Shown: piece after piece, positions 9,264-18,455 of the stretch | Layout: each line of letters opens with the position of its first letter | How positions within the stretch are numbered: position 1 is the first letter of the stretch | DNA from: Anaerocolumna sp. | Lineage (GTDB): Bacteria; Bacillota; Clostridia; Lachnospirales; Lachnospiraceae | DNA length: 64,000 nt | Reading direction: 5' to 3' | Assembly: GCA_029256725.1 (NCBI GenBank) | Contig: JAQSXJ010000031.1 | Location: forward strand, 1 to 64,000 | Notes under the pieces: model-generated | Seen by the model: only the letters and a program-made list of their open reading frames with translations | What the model was told of the DNA's origin: nothing | The model's database searches: none | Position numbers and translations under genes: made by a program

Positions 9264-10386
9264 ATCTTAAGTCCTCTGCAAATATACCTGATATTTTCTT
9301 AATATCTTGATTGATTTGTGATATCTGAACTCTGACTTCTTCAGATTTTCCAATCCATTCCTTCGCTTTATCTAATGCCTGCTCGGTACTATCCTTTGTC
9401 CCATGAATAATATAGTCATAATTCAAACTGCCATATAAACCTTCAAATTTTCGACTATATGAAAATGGAAATGTTACTACTCCGGCTGAAAAGGCTCCAA
9501 TGGTTGAATGCATACGTCCGCCAATAAAAACATCCATTGTTGCTATGTAGTTCTTGGCTTGAATTGCATCTTCAAATTTAGGCGCTAGGATAACCTCCGG
9601 ATACATGCTTGCTACCTGCTTACACACATACCAATCGTCATCATTTGTATGATAATTTTCATCTATTACATGAGGAATGATGTGTACCTCAAGATTACTT
9701 TCTAACATACTTTCTAATAGCTTTTGTACAAATTCCTGATAATCTACAGTAAGTCCAAACTGATTTTTCTGATCAAATCCACCTCTCCATAGAAGACCAG
9801 ATATATTTAGTCCTATTCGTTTCTTTGAAGATGCTGCTTCTGTTTTATCAAAGGGTAATAAGAATGCCAAATCAGTTACTGTTTTGGGATAAAACCCTGC
9901 AATTTTGTTAACATAATCCGACGAAACACTATCTCTGGAATATACCTTTTTACATTTTTTAATTACATGTGCCGCTAAAGTCTTTAGAGCAGCATTTTTA
10001 AAAGGGCCATAAGTTTGTGGCACTAATATTAACGGAGTACCAGAGAAAAGTACCATTTTTTTTGTCAGTGTTGTTCTTAGAACAAATGAAGGTGAATAAA
10101 TGTCTGAGAAATTATCTCCATAAGTTATATCAAAAATAACATCACAGGTCTTAAAACTTTTTAGCAATGCCATATGAATATCTTTTAATTTTATATTCAT
10201 AGCTGTAAACTGAATATCTGGGAAATATTCCGGTAAACCTCCAAGATCTGTATTATAGGAATAATTAATTACCTCAATTTTTTTATTCTGCGTAATACCT
10301 TTTAAAAGACTAATAAAAGAATATGTTAACGCTTCACAGCCCTTATTTGCACTTGTAAATGTAAATCCAAGCAATCCTATCTTCAT
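9244..10386 (-). CDS. Polysaccharide pyruvyl transferase family protein
   Basis: The 380-residue protein begins MKIGLLGFTFTSANKGCEALTYS and contains the family segments LVPQTYGPFKN, YSRDSVSSDYV and FIGGRMHSTIGAFSAGV. The GGRxHS motif is the conserved substrate-binding segment of the family. Members add pyruvate ketals to sugar residues of surface polymers. It is the second copy in this locus; the other is at 14871-15953. It follows a 116-base gap with strong hairpins, so its expression may be set apart from the upstream genes. No strong Shine-Dalgarno precedes the ATG. Confidence 0.85.
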   Translation of the reverse strand: MKIGLLGFTFTSANKGCEALTYSFISLLKGITQNKKIEVINYSYNTDLGGLPEYFPDIQFTAMNIKLKDIHMALLKSFKTCDVIFDITYGDNFSDIYSPSFVLRTTLTKKMVLFSGTPLILVPQTYGPFKNAALKTLAAHVIKKCKKVYSRDSVSSDYVNKIAGFYPKTVTDLAFLLPFDKTEAASSKKRIGLNISGLLWRGGFDQKNQFGLTVDYQEFVQKLLESMLESNLEVHIIPHVIDENYHTNDDDWYVCKQVASMYPEVILAPKFEDAIQAKNYIATMDVFIGGRMHSTIGAFSAGVVTFPFSYSRKFEGLYGSLNYDYIIHGTKDSTEQALDKAKEWIGKSEEVRVQISQINQDIKKISGIFAEDLRYELNEL

Positions 10387-10404
10387 TATTTATACCCATT
10401 GCAT

Positions 10405-10424
10405 ATCGCAGGCTGGCCTGCGAT
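10405..10424. other. 8-bp perfect hairpin between polymerase and pyruvyl transferase genes
   Basis: ATCGCAGG (10405-10412) pairs perfectly with CCTGCGAT (10417-10424) around a 4-base loop, just upstream of the pyruvyl transferase start. Its proximity to the start suggests an effect on translation or RNA stability. Confidence 0.45.
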
Positions 10425-10438
10425 ACTGCCACAAATAA

Positions 10439-10500
10439 TAAAGAGTGAAAGAATCCTGGCGTGACATCCTTTCAATTTATAATTTTCTTTCACTCTTTTA
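10439..10500 (-). terminator. Intra-operon terminator-like hairpin
   Basis: AAAGAGTGAAAGAA near 10440 pairs with TTCTTTCACTCTTT ending near 10499, around a loop of about 30 bases. On the minus strand it comes directly after the polymerase stop codon and is followed by a T-rich stretch. It would lower transcription of the last three genes of the locus unless read through. Confidence 0.6.
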
Positions 10501-10502
10501 CC

Positions 10503-11813
10503 TCACCACGTCTTAATATTTCTGGAAATCCTTATATAAGCCAAAAATAGTGCTATAAAAATAATGTATGTCTTAAATTCTGTACCCTGACTAACAGCAA
10601 AGAAAGACAACAAGTAGCATAGAGTTGTAATGCCGCAAACCTTCGTAAAGGAAATTTTTCTTTCTTCTATAGTGTACCTTAAGTGCATTTTCATACTTTT
10701 TATCACTATCCCCGTAAAAGACATAACTTCTAATATTAAGGTTAGAATTCCATACCGATACAATATATTCAAATAGTTTACCTCGATACTTGTCTTTACG
10801 TTTGTCCAATTGTATAAACCATTCGTTGCATTGTAAGCGTACTTAAATGGTGTTCTTGGTCCCATACCCAGAAAATAATTCCCCTGCAAGGACTCAGTAA
10901 CCCATTTATACAAATTAATACGATCTCCGAATCCAGATATATTATCATTACCAAAAGAACTGGTTATCATAGTCGCATAATTATCATTAAATACTGCAAG
11001 TATCATATAAGCTACTGAATGTATTGCATTAGCAACCGGTGAAATAAACACACTCAACAGAAACCCCGCCACTCCAATTACAACTGCAGTTTTCAGTACA
11101 GTCTTTATAAAATATCTGTACCCACCTATACTTAACAATAATAGCTGGCACAGGAAAATACATAGTATCAACGATCTTGATAATGTCAGAATTGCATTGG
11201 TAAAAACCAAACAATAAATTAAAATATACCGCGTTCTTTTCTTACCAATCTCTGCATTAGCTATCCGGTAAAAGAGTAAAGATAAGATCAACATACAATA
11301 TGAGCAATACTGTATAGTATGGCTGGAGAAAGAAAGTATTCGCATCAAGCCAAATCTCAGCTGATTATAGTTAAGTATTGCTCCCGAAGTATTTAATAAA
11401 GAAAAAACATTAAATTGTGTAAAACTCTCAAAAATACCAAATACAGATATTACTGCTGCCATCGTTATCAAAACATCAATAACCCGGTAAAACTTTTCAA
11501 AGGAAGTTATGGAGGAAGTTACAACCGCTCCGGCAATGATAAACATAAACAACCAAAGCCCATCTGTAAATGATCCATGAATAACACAAATAATACTTTT
11601 CCACATGACCCATACTAAAATTAACAGTTCTAATTTTGATATTTTATGTTTTAACCCCAATTTACCAGACACAGCATAATATCCTACTACAAGCAGAACG
11701 CAAAAAATATTGGAAATAGCAATAGAAAACACATCAAAATATGTAGGTGTAATCGGGAACAAAGCAACAAAAAACAAAACTAAGTGAAAAGCGCTTACTT
11801 TATTATTTCCCAT
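10503..11813 (-). CDS. O-antigen/capsule polymerase-like membrane protein (Wzy)
   Basis: The 436-residue protein has about 11-12 predicted membrane segments and a large extracytoplasmic loop (about residues 265-345) that carries the NYFLGMGPRTPF-type motif seen in Wzy/O-antigen ligase-like proteins. It should polymerise repeat units outside the membrane. Wzy proteins share little sequence, so the call depends on topology and on its place between the glycosyltransferases and the flippase. The start follows AGGAGG at an 11-base spacing. Confidence 0.8.
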   Translation of the reverse strand: MGNNKVSAFHLVLFFVALFPITPTYFDVFSIAISNIFCVLLVVGYYAVSGKLGLKHKISKLELLILVWVMWKSIICVIHGSFTDGLWLFMFIIAGAVVTSSITSFEKFYRVIDVLITMAAVISVFGIFESFTQFNVFSLLNTSGAILNYNQLRFGLMRILSFSSHTIQYCSYCMLILSLLFYRIANAEIGKKRTRYILIYCLVFTNAILTLSRSLILCIFLCQLLLLSIGGYRYFIKTVLKTAVVIGVAGFLLSVFISPVANAIHSVAYMILAVFNDNYATMITSSFGNDNISGFGDRINLYKWVTESLQGNYFLGMGPRTPFKYAYNATNGLYNWTNVKTSIEVNYLNILYRYGILTLILEVMSFTGIVIKSMKMHLRYTIEERKISFTKVCGITTLCYLLSFFAVSQGTEFKTYIIFIALFLAYIRISRNIKTW

Positions 11814-11833
11814 TAGGTTCTAAACCTCCTGTA

Positions 11834-12913
11834 CTATTTTGATTTTATAACCGCTTCCAAATAGGCGTATTTATTTGTAGTATCTGGCTCTAAATAAGCA
11901 CCTTCCCCCCATTCATTCCAAGCATTGAGAAATATATACTCACTATCATTTGCCTTTGCTTTCTTTAACAGCAACGTCAAATACTTTCTAAATATCTCAG
12001 GTGTATTACCCGTAAAAATGCCGGCTTTTCTTTTACGGGGAGAATTATCCCAACCAACAAATCCTCCCAGATATGCTTTCTTGCCCGCATAACCCGGAAC
12101 CGGCATATTAATAATCCGTTTCCATACACTCTCAAAATCTATGGTGTACACCCCACTGGTATACCCTTTTGTTTTGGTATGCATCCAGCTTTTTAATTTA
12201 TCAATTTGCCACCTAAAACGTCCTTTTTGTTTTTCAGCACATGTTGGCTGGAATTCCAATACTGCTTTTGAATCATTACATACAGGTTCATTCTGGAAGC
12301 CATTAAGTTCTTCAACTATATGTATACCGCTAAAACCCTGCTCTTTGCACAGCTTCTCCCAATATTTAACCATCTCGTTACAACGTGGTATGCTATTTGA
12401 ACGATATAGTATATACATTGGCGCATTATCAATCTTAATATATCTCTCATCTTTAAAAAATTGCATTAAATAATTTAAATGCTTTTCCCATTCAGGTTCG
12501 TCACCGTAATGCTGCGGCATTAAGACAGCAGATGCTTTGCCATCCCAAGCTCTGGTCCAAGGCTCATTCGCCCAACACAGGCAAAAGGAGATATCTATAT
12601 CCTTTTCAAGAAGCAAGGCTTCCAACGGCTTTTCCATCAGCAGTTTGCCGTTGAACCAATAATGGTAATAACAGAAGCCATCGATACCATATTTCTTCGC
12701 CAGTTCAGCCTGCCATTTACGTGTTTTATAATCTAACATATTATAGTAATTATCATTTAGCGGAATCCTTGGTTGATTATGTCCAGCAAATAGAGGCTTT
12801 GCTTTTCTTACGTTTGTCCATTCCGTAAATCCATTTCCCCACCACTCATCATTCTCTGGAAAAGAGTGAAATTGCGGTAAATGAAAAGCAATGATTTTAG
12901 TTTGATTTGTCAT
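11834..12913 (-). CDS. WbsX-like glycosyltransferase/GH99-like domain protein
   Basis: The 359-residue protein opens with IIAFHLPQFHSFPENDEWWG and shows GFTEWTNVRKAKPLF, YYHYWFNGKLLMEKP, FCLCWANEPWTRAWDG and AWNEWGEGAYLEPD, which are the hallmarks of the WbsX family with a GH99-like fold. Members are found in O-antigen and capsule loci and are assumed to transfer or trim a sugar; the exact reaction is not known. It sits 20 bases after the upstream gene in the operon, with no signal peptide, so it acts in the cytoplasm. Confidence 0.85.
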   Translation of the reverse strand: MTNQTKIIAFHLPQFHSFPENDEWWGNGFTEWTNVRKAKPLFAGHNQPRIPLNDNYYNMLDYKTRKWQAELAKKYGIDGFCYYHYWFNGKLLMEKPLEALLLEKDIDISFCLCWANEPWTRAWDGKASAVLMPQHYGDEPEWEKHLNYLMQFFKDERYIKIDNAPMYILYRSNSIPRCNEMVKYWEKLCKEQGFSGIHIVEELNGFQNEPVCNDSKAVLEFQPTCAEKQKGRFRWQIDKLKSWMHTKTKGYTSGVYTIDFESVWKRIINMPVPGYAGKKAYLGGFVGWDNSPRKRKAGIFTGNTPEIFRKYLTLLLKKAKANDSEYIFLNAWNEWGEGAYLEPDTTNKYAYLEAVIKSK

Positions 12914-12937
12914 TATTTCATACCTACCTTAAGGATA

Positions 12938-13822
12938 TTAATTATATTTTCCCATGCATGTTCTCATTTTCCACCAGATACGCGGTAACATAAGGTCTGC
13001 ATTACGTATCGCCAACAGAATATTGCTTATGGTATTTCCTGCTCTGGTATTAATTTTCATTTCACGATTCCTCATAAACATACTGATCATCTTTTGTGGT
13101 ACATAATCAATCTTCTTCATAAAACTGGCAGCCTCGATGCTGGATTGCGCCATTTTCTCTTCTTCGGCAGATAAATTGCTGCCGGTAAATTTGTGTGTAT
13201 AAAGAATCTCCTCATTCATAACAAAACTATTCTTGCGCAACAGCATGAGCACCCAGAGAAATAAATCATCTGATCCATTTGTTCGGATGATGTATCGCTT
13301 CCACTCATCCGGAATTGCAGCTTTCCGTATCAGACATTGCCCGGGAGAAATAATCTGATTATGTGCCTTAATATACGGACCAATTTCGAATGCATTTTTG
13401 AATTGACCTTTCCCTCTGAAATGTAACGACATACTAAAATCCTTTTGTTGAAGATAAGCATTAGAAACAACTACATCTGCACCATTTACCTTAATATATT
13501 GTTTATGTAAAAAGGAATCAGCGATCTCATCATCCTGATCTAAAAAAATCACATATTCGCCTCTGCAATTTTGCAATCCGGTAACTCTTGCCTGATGAAT
13601 GCCGCTGTTGTCTTTATGATTGATTACTTGTACTTGAATCTTATCTGAATATTCAGGTACAAGTACCGTTTCTTTCGGGCTATCATTTACAATTATCAAT
13701 TCAACCATTGCCTCTATTTTAGCGTCTTGCAATGCTTTTAAATTTTTTTCTACCATATGTATTAAAGCCGGCAGATATTTCTCTCCTTTATAATACGGTG
13801 TAATGACAGAAAAACTAATCAT
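12938..13822 (-). CDS. Family 2 glycosyltransferase
   Basis: The 294-residue protein starts MISFSVITPYYKGEKYLP and holds LIIVNDSP and EYVIFLDQDDEI, the GT-A nucleotide-sugar site with the DxD-like metal motif. It should transfer a sugar to the growing lipid-linked unit at the inner membrane face. The start at 13822 is chosen because GAGGGG lies nine bases before it. Donor and acceptor cannot be read from sequence. Confidence 0.9.
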   Translation of the reverse strand: MISFSVITPYYKGEKYLPALIHMVEKNLKALQDAKIEAMVELIIVNDSPKETVLVPEYSDKIQVQVINHKDNSGIHQARVTGLQNCRGEYVIFLDQDDEIADSFLHKQYIKVNGADVVVSNAYLQQKDFSMSLHFRGKGQFKNAFEIGPYIKAHNQIISPGQCLIRKAAIPDEWKRYIIRTNGSDDLFLWVLMLLRKNSFVMNEEILYTHKFTGSNLSAEEEKMAQSSIEAASFMKKIDYVPQKMISMFMRNREMKINTRAGNTISNILLAIRNADLMLPRIWWKMRTCMGKYN

Positions 13823-13867
13823 TGTTAAACCCCTCACTGCTAATTTTTATAATATTGCTTTCAGTTT

Positions 13868-14884
13868 TTATTTATTTATTAATTTTTCCATAAAACCTGT
13901 GTTTAGCATAGCTTTCTTAAGTATAAATCTTAATTTACCCCTAAAATTATATCTTAGATATTGTTTAGCAACATAATTAAAGTCATAACTAGCATAGTCC
14001 TGAGTAAATTTATGATAAAACGACGATTTCTTAACAGGACAAGATAAAGTGTCCTGATAATTTATATACTCATCTGTATAGCATTGTTGCATAACTACAT
14101 CAGTCATATTTCTTATCTGCTCAGCCAGTATTTGTCCTTTTTCATTATTAACAATCATTAATGAAGTACCTTTTCCAGGCGGTAATTGTGGCATAACTTT
14201 CTCGACTCCCCAAAAGTCTCCGATAGTAAGATCCCCCGTTCTCTCTTCACTGGCAAACTTACAGTGATAACAGGCTACGTTATAAGCTAAACTACTAAAA
14301 AACAATTCAATATAAAGTTGTGTCTCCTGTGTAGCAAATTCATATGAACCATCACTATATTCCGCTCGGGCATAATATGGATAATGGATATTTTGCTTCG
14401 TTCGAAATGAAAAGTTTACGAGTTTCTTGTTTCTCTTTTTCTGCAGCCATTCTACATAATCTTTCCATATATTATTACTTGGTGATCCATGACAAAGTAA
14501 ATCAATAGTAAACAGCTTCTCACAATTTATATTCTTTTTTTTCAAATAGTTCTTAACGGCATTTACTTGACACGGAACACTTGCAAACACTACAACTCTG
14601 CCATGTTTCAAATGCTTGGCAAGCTCCGGTAATGAATCTCTTATCTTGCTTTGAACATATTTCGATCCGCAAAATTTATTACAATCCTGACGGCTTTCTG
14701 CACCGCTATGCAATACATTGAGTTCATTGTCAAAAGCAGCACCATATACTACTGGAGGCTTATCATCAATATTTGTAATTTGATATACCGCATCAACAAT
14801 AAGAGAAAAAGCACCCCCAGAAGTACTTTTCTTCAGAACTTGATTAGATGCTCTTAACGCATATACCGTCTTACCCGTCCCCAT
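13868..14884 (-). CDS. FrhB/CapL-like protein lacking the N-terminal ferredoxin domain
   Basis: The 338-residue protein begins close to the segment LKKSTSGGAFSLIVDAVY that in longer relatives follows a ferredoxin-like domain, so that domain is missing here. Conserved blocks remain: GSKYVQSKI, VVFASVPCQVNAVKNYL, IDLLCHGSPSNNIWKDYVEWL and CYHCKFASEERTGDLTIGDFWGVE, the last with two cysteines. The start overlaps the 3' end of the upstream pyruvyl transferase by 14 bases, so the pair is coupled. Function in polysaccharide modification is unknown; partner electron donors are not visible. Confidence 0.75.
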   Translation of the reverse strand: MGTGKTVYALRASNQVLKKSTSGGAFSLIVDAVYQITNIDDKPPVVYGAAFDNELNVLHSGAESRQDCNKFCGSKYVQSKIRDSLPELAKHLKHGRVVVFASVPCQVNAVKNYLKKKNINCEKLFTIDLLCHGSPSNNIWKDYVEWLQKKRNKKLVNFSFRTKQNIHYPYYARAEYSDGSYEFATQETQLYIELFFSSLAYNVACYHCKFASEERTGDLTIGDFWGVEKVMPQLPPGKGTSLMIVNNEKGQILAEQIRNMTDVVMQQCYTDEYINYQDTLSCPVKKSSFYHKFTQDYASYDFNYVAKQYLRYNFRGKLRFILKKAMLNTGFMEKLINK

Positions 14885-15953
14885 ATTGTTCTATTCCTTT
14901 CTGCAGATAGGTTGATGATTCATCAACACGCATCTTTAAGATAGTATTTACCTGTTCATAATCAATGTCTTTACTCAGAACCTTTAACAAATCACCTTCA
15001 TTATCCATGGATACAATTTGTGAAGTCATATGAAGTTCTTTCAATAACGACCCTACTTTATTAATTCTGTTCTTCTCTGTTAAGTAAACTGCAACTCGAC
15101 GATTATACTTTATGGCAAAAGATGTTCCATGAAACGTTCCTGTAATAACACCCCAGGAATTTTTAAACAAATAAGCCCACTCAAAGGGTGTAATGTTACC
15201 GGTATGGAAATCATACCAATACCGGTACTCTCCAGCTCCTACAATAGAAAGCTTATTCTTTTTTGTAAATTCTTTAATTGACTGTACCTGGTCAGGTTTC
15301 AAGTGACAATCATAAATTAAAATGTACGGCTTTTTCATCTGATTTTTTATTTTTGTTCTACATGTGACACGATAATCATAAAGATAAACCGGATCGAGTG
15401 TTCTTAAGGTATCTCTTCCTACTAAAGCAATTACAAATTCTTCTGTTCCTTCATCTCTAACAGCTATAGATGCAAATTTTTTTACACCTAATTTTACCTC
15501 TGCCGGAATCACATCACTAATTGTGCTTCCACCAGCACTAGCCGCATAAGTTATCATAGGTGCAGTTATACCTTTACCAAATTTTATTGGGGAATAGGCA
15601 ATATCATTAAAATTCCAGACTTCATCACTTCCAACAATAATCAAATTATATCTCTGGCTATTAATATCAGCAGCTGTGTGCATTCTTTTGCTGGTCGGCA
15701 GTTTGTGTTCATACTTACGAAGTGTAAAGAACAATCCTATTTTTTCAATTAATCCACGCAGCGTATCTCCTCGTTTTGGTTTATATCCAAAAAAATGAAG
15801 GGTATTTACCATTTCATGTTTTAGTACACGATAATCAATGATTTCAATTTCAGCTTTTGGATACATTGCCTTAATTACAGCAATTAATCCATAGGCCTGC
15901 ATATATGCCCCAAAATTTTTTACGTAATGGTGTGTTAAAATTCCTATCTTCAT
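14871..15953 (-). CDS. Polysaccharide pyruvyl transferase family protein
   Basis: The 360-residue protein begins MKIGILTHHYVKNFGAYMQAYGL, and shows IIVGSDEVWNFN and WGVITGTFHGTSFAIKYNR, matching the family; the HGT motif stands where the other copy has GGRMHS. It is expected to add pyruvate or carry out a related transfer on a repeat-unit sugar. Its 3' end overlaps the FrhB-like gene, repeating the pairing seen at 6647-10386. The two copies differ strongly in sequence, so they are not a recent duplication. Confidence 0.82.
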   Translation of the reverse strand: MKIGILTHHYVKNFGAYMQAYGLIAVIKAMYPKAEIEIIDYRVLKHEMVNTLHFFGYKPKRGDTLRGLIEKIGLFFTLRKYEHKLPTSKRMHTAADINSQRYNLIIVGSDEVWNFNDIAYSPIKFGKGITAPMITYAASAGGSTISDVIPAEVKLGVKKFASIAVRDEGTEEFVIALVGRDTLRTLDPVYLYDYRVTCRTKIKNQMKKPYILIYDCHLKPDQVQSIKEFTKKNKLSIVGAGEYRYWYDFHTGNITPFEWAYLFKNSWGVITGTFHGTSFAIKYNRRVAVYLTEKNRINKVGSLLKELHMTSQIVSMDNEGDLLKVLSKDIDYEQVNTILKMRVDESSTYLQKGIEQYGDG

Positions 15954-16004
15954 CTACACATACTCCTACCACCAAACTCTTCTTTTCTGTACTCTGTAAT
16001 AAAT

Positions 16005-17237
16005 TTATAAGCCATCAATAACATTCCTATTCTGCGGCAACTGTATCTCTTCGCATAAAGTACTTTTATAGATACTTATAAGCTGTTCATAATTTTCATT
16101 AGGCATATACTTCTTTTCATAATCATATCGAGCATTCAATCCCATTCTTTGTGCTTTTTCAGGATCATTCCATAATTTACGAATCACCTCAATAAATTTC
16201 TCAACCTCACCCAATGGAACTTTATATCCATTTACTCCATCTTCAATTGCTTCTGCAGAAAATCCTAAATTTGTAGCTACTAAGGATTTACCCAAACACT
16301 CTGCCTCGATTTCAACCATGGAACAACCTTCATACCATATAGAAGGGAAAACAATAAACTCACTATTTTTTACAATAGCAAGGCATTTATCATGCTGGGT
16401 ATATCCAAGATAATAAACCTGTTCATAATTTTTTGACCATATAGCAAATTCACTTTCCAAAGGACCTCCCCCCATTACGACTAAAGGTATATCAGAAAGA
16501 TTTTCCCATATTTTCTGCAAAGTCCGTATTCCTTTTTCTTCACCAAGCCTTCCATAAAACACAACATATCTGTCAGGAAGAATAACTTCTGATTTTAACG
16601 ATATATCAACATCTGTATCAGGTACAAAATTATATTTTTTTGTGATTTTATTTGGATCAAATCCTATGTCAGATAACAGTTGAATCTGATTGTCGTTTAA
16701 GCATATATATCTATCAATTTTTTTAAAGAAACTTCTTCTGAGTCTATGGAAGGTAAATATACCTCCCACTAGAAAGCTCTGTAAGACCGAGCCTTTAAAA
16801 CATTTATATTTACACATTCTTAAATATCTTCCATCTCCGCACCTATTACACAATTGATTGCTACGTAAAGAGGTTGCACATGGGCATATTAACCTTGTAT
16901 CATGCAAGGTGGCCACAACTTTTAATCCGGCATCTTTTGCTGCATATAAGACAGAGGGGGATAATAATGGAAAAAAGGTATGCACATGCACAATATCAGG
17001 CTTCTCATCCCGGATGATCTTTTGTATCGCATTATAATTCTTAAAGGACCAGAGCATTCCAAATGTTGATACTATTTTATCAAATATTCCGGCTTTATCA
17101 AAACTATCGTTTGTAACAGAATACCTGATTACTTTATGTCCATGTTCTTCAAGCAATGACGTTTCACTATTAAATACCTGATCATCTCCACTGGCAGAAC
17201 CTTTTCTATGAAAGTTATGTATCGCTAATATCTTCAT
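16005..17237 (-). CDS. Family 4 glycosyltransferase
   Basis: The 410-residue GT-B protein shows MKILAIHNFHRKGSASGDDQVF at the start, DIVHVHTFFPLLSPSVLYAAK, VVFYGRLGEEKGIRTL and the EX7E-like donor site FPSIWYEGCSMVEIEAECLGK. It should transfer a sugar from a nucleotide donor to the lipid-linked acceptor. The start at 17237 follows AAAGGGGG; an ATG 24 bases earlier has no such site. A cysteine cluster CPCATSLRSNQLCNRCGDG near residues 125-145 is a known insertion in some members and may bind metal. Confidence 0.9.
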   Translation of the reverse strand: MKILAIHNFHRKGSASGDDQVFNSETSLLEEHGHKVIRYSVTNDSFDKAGIFDKIVSTFGMLWSFKNYNAIQKIIRDEKPDIVHVHTFFPLLSPSVLYAAKDAGLKVVATLHDTRLICPCATSLRSNQLCNRCGDGRYLRMCKYKCFKGSVLQSFLVGGIFTFHRLRRSFFKKIDRYICLNDNQIQLLSDIGFDPNKITKKYNFVPDTDVDISLKSEVILPDRYVVFYGRLGEEKGIRTLQKIWENLSDIPLVVMGGGPLESEFAIWSKNYEQVYYLGYTQHDKCLAIVKNSEFIVFPSIWYEGCSMVEIEAECLGKSLVATNLGFSAEAIEDGVNGYKVPLGEVEKFIEVIRKLWNDPEKAQRMGLNARYDYEKKYMPNENYEQLISIYKSTLCEEIQLPQNRNVIDGL

Positions 17238-17276
17238 GTTAGCCCCCTTTCCTATATGCATCTACTGATTGTGCTG

Positions 17277-18440
17277 TTATTTTAAACCGTTCAAAAATAT
17301 ATGTTCGTATAAATCAGCAATATGTTTCCAACTATAGGCTTCTGCAATTCGCTTTTTAGCTTTTACTCCTAACTGTTCAATTTGTGCTGCTGATATCTGA
17401 TCTGCTTTGTTTATAAGTGATGCTAAATTACCATCTTTTTTATTCCAATATAAAGCTGCATCCTCTCCTACCTCATTGTTAAACCCTACCTCCAGAAGAA
17501 GATTTAAATCAGTGCTCCCTAAAGCTTCCAGCAAGCTCGGATTCGTACCTCCGACTTCATGCCCATGAAAGTAACCATAAGCATTTTCACGAATTTTCTT
17601 TAGCAGCTCCTGATTGTATACAGTACCAGTGAATTTAATCCGATTGTCTTTTCTGAAATGAAGTTTCTTTTCCAATGCTTCCAGAAATTTATCATTTGCA
17701 GTTGTTATAATAGCGAAATCCAGTTTAGACTTTGATCTCATAAACTCCCGAATCATTGTCTCATAATTATTTTCGGGTACAAATCTTCCTACTGCCAGAT
17801 AATAACTTTTGGGAGATAACCCCTTTTCTGCCAACCAGTTCAGGTACAAATCATTATCATCACTTAGTTTTGATGGCCTGGTATCTGTTCCATAAGCTAT
17901 GAATGTGGTTTTAGGATGAAATTTTTTATAACAATCATGTATATATTTTTCAATATTCCTACTATCACATATCAACAAATCTACATATTTAACCATCATC
18001 TGTTCTGAGATTTTCCAGTATTTTCTAATGGGTAAAGGCCATTTCGCTCTGAGCCATTCATGACCATCAGGATTCACATATACTACTCCCCCTAATTTAT
18101 GTATCTTCTTTTGAAACTGTGCTGCAAACGGTCCTATGCGACAGGCCAGGATATACACAATGGGATGTTCTATATTATTGTTTACAATATAATCACAGCA
18201 TCGATTTAAGGCTGCAATATCGTAATATATTGCCTGTGCGGATCCGATATTTGGTACTTTAATTTTAAAGCACCGGGCATTATGGTATTCAACATCTCCA
18301 TTCTCAGTGCTTTTACAAGCTACGTGGTATTTAATTAAATGACTATCTTGATGATATTCTGTCAGCTTATCAATAAAGGTTTCGTACCCACCATAAGCTC
18401 CTGGTATTCCTTTTGAGCCAACAATAAACACATGCTGCAT
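17277..18440 (-). CDS. DUF1972/GT4 glycosyltransferase (Cps2T-like rhamnosyltransferase family)
   Basis: The 387-residue protein begins MQHVFIVGSKGIPGAYGGYETF, the signature of the DUF1972 N-terminal domain, followed by a GT-B C-terminal half with AVGRFVPENNYETMI and GTNPSLLEALGSTDL. Relatives include Cps2T-like rhamnosyltransferases that add the second sugar of the repeat unit. It is the first intact gene of the locus; its ribosome binding site AGAGGAG lies just after the stop of a decayed priming-transferase fragment. The precise sugar is inferred only from the family. Confidence 0.85.
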   Translation of the reverse strand: MQHVFIVGSKGIPGAYGGYETFIDKLTEYHQDSHLIKYHVACKSTENGDVEYHNARCFKIKVPNIGSAQAIYYDIAALNRCCDYIVNNNIEHPIVYILACRIGPFAAQFQKKIHKLGGVVYVNPDGHEWLRAKWPLPIRKYWKISEQMMVKYVDLLICDSRNIEKYIHDCYKKFHPKTTFIAYGTDTRPSKLSDDNDLYLNWLAEKGLSPKSYYLAVGRFVPENNYETMIREFMRSKSKLDFAIITTANDKFLEALEKKLHFRKDNRIKFTGTVYNQELLKKIRENAYGYFHGHEVGGTNPSLLEALGSTDLNLLLEVGFNNEVGEDAALYWNKKDGNLASLINKADQISAAQIEQLGVKAKKRIAEAYSWKHIADLYEHIFLNGLK

Positions 18441-18455
18441 ATGTTGTAATCTCCT

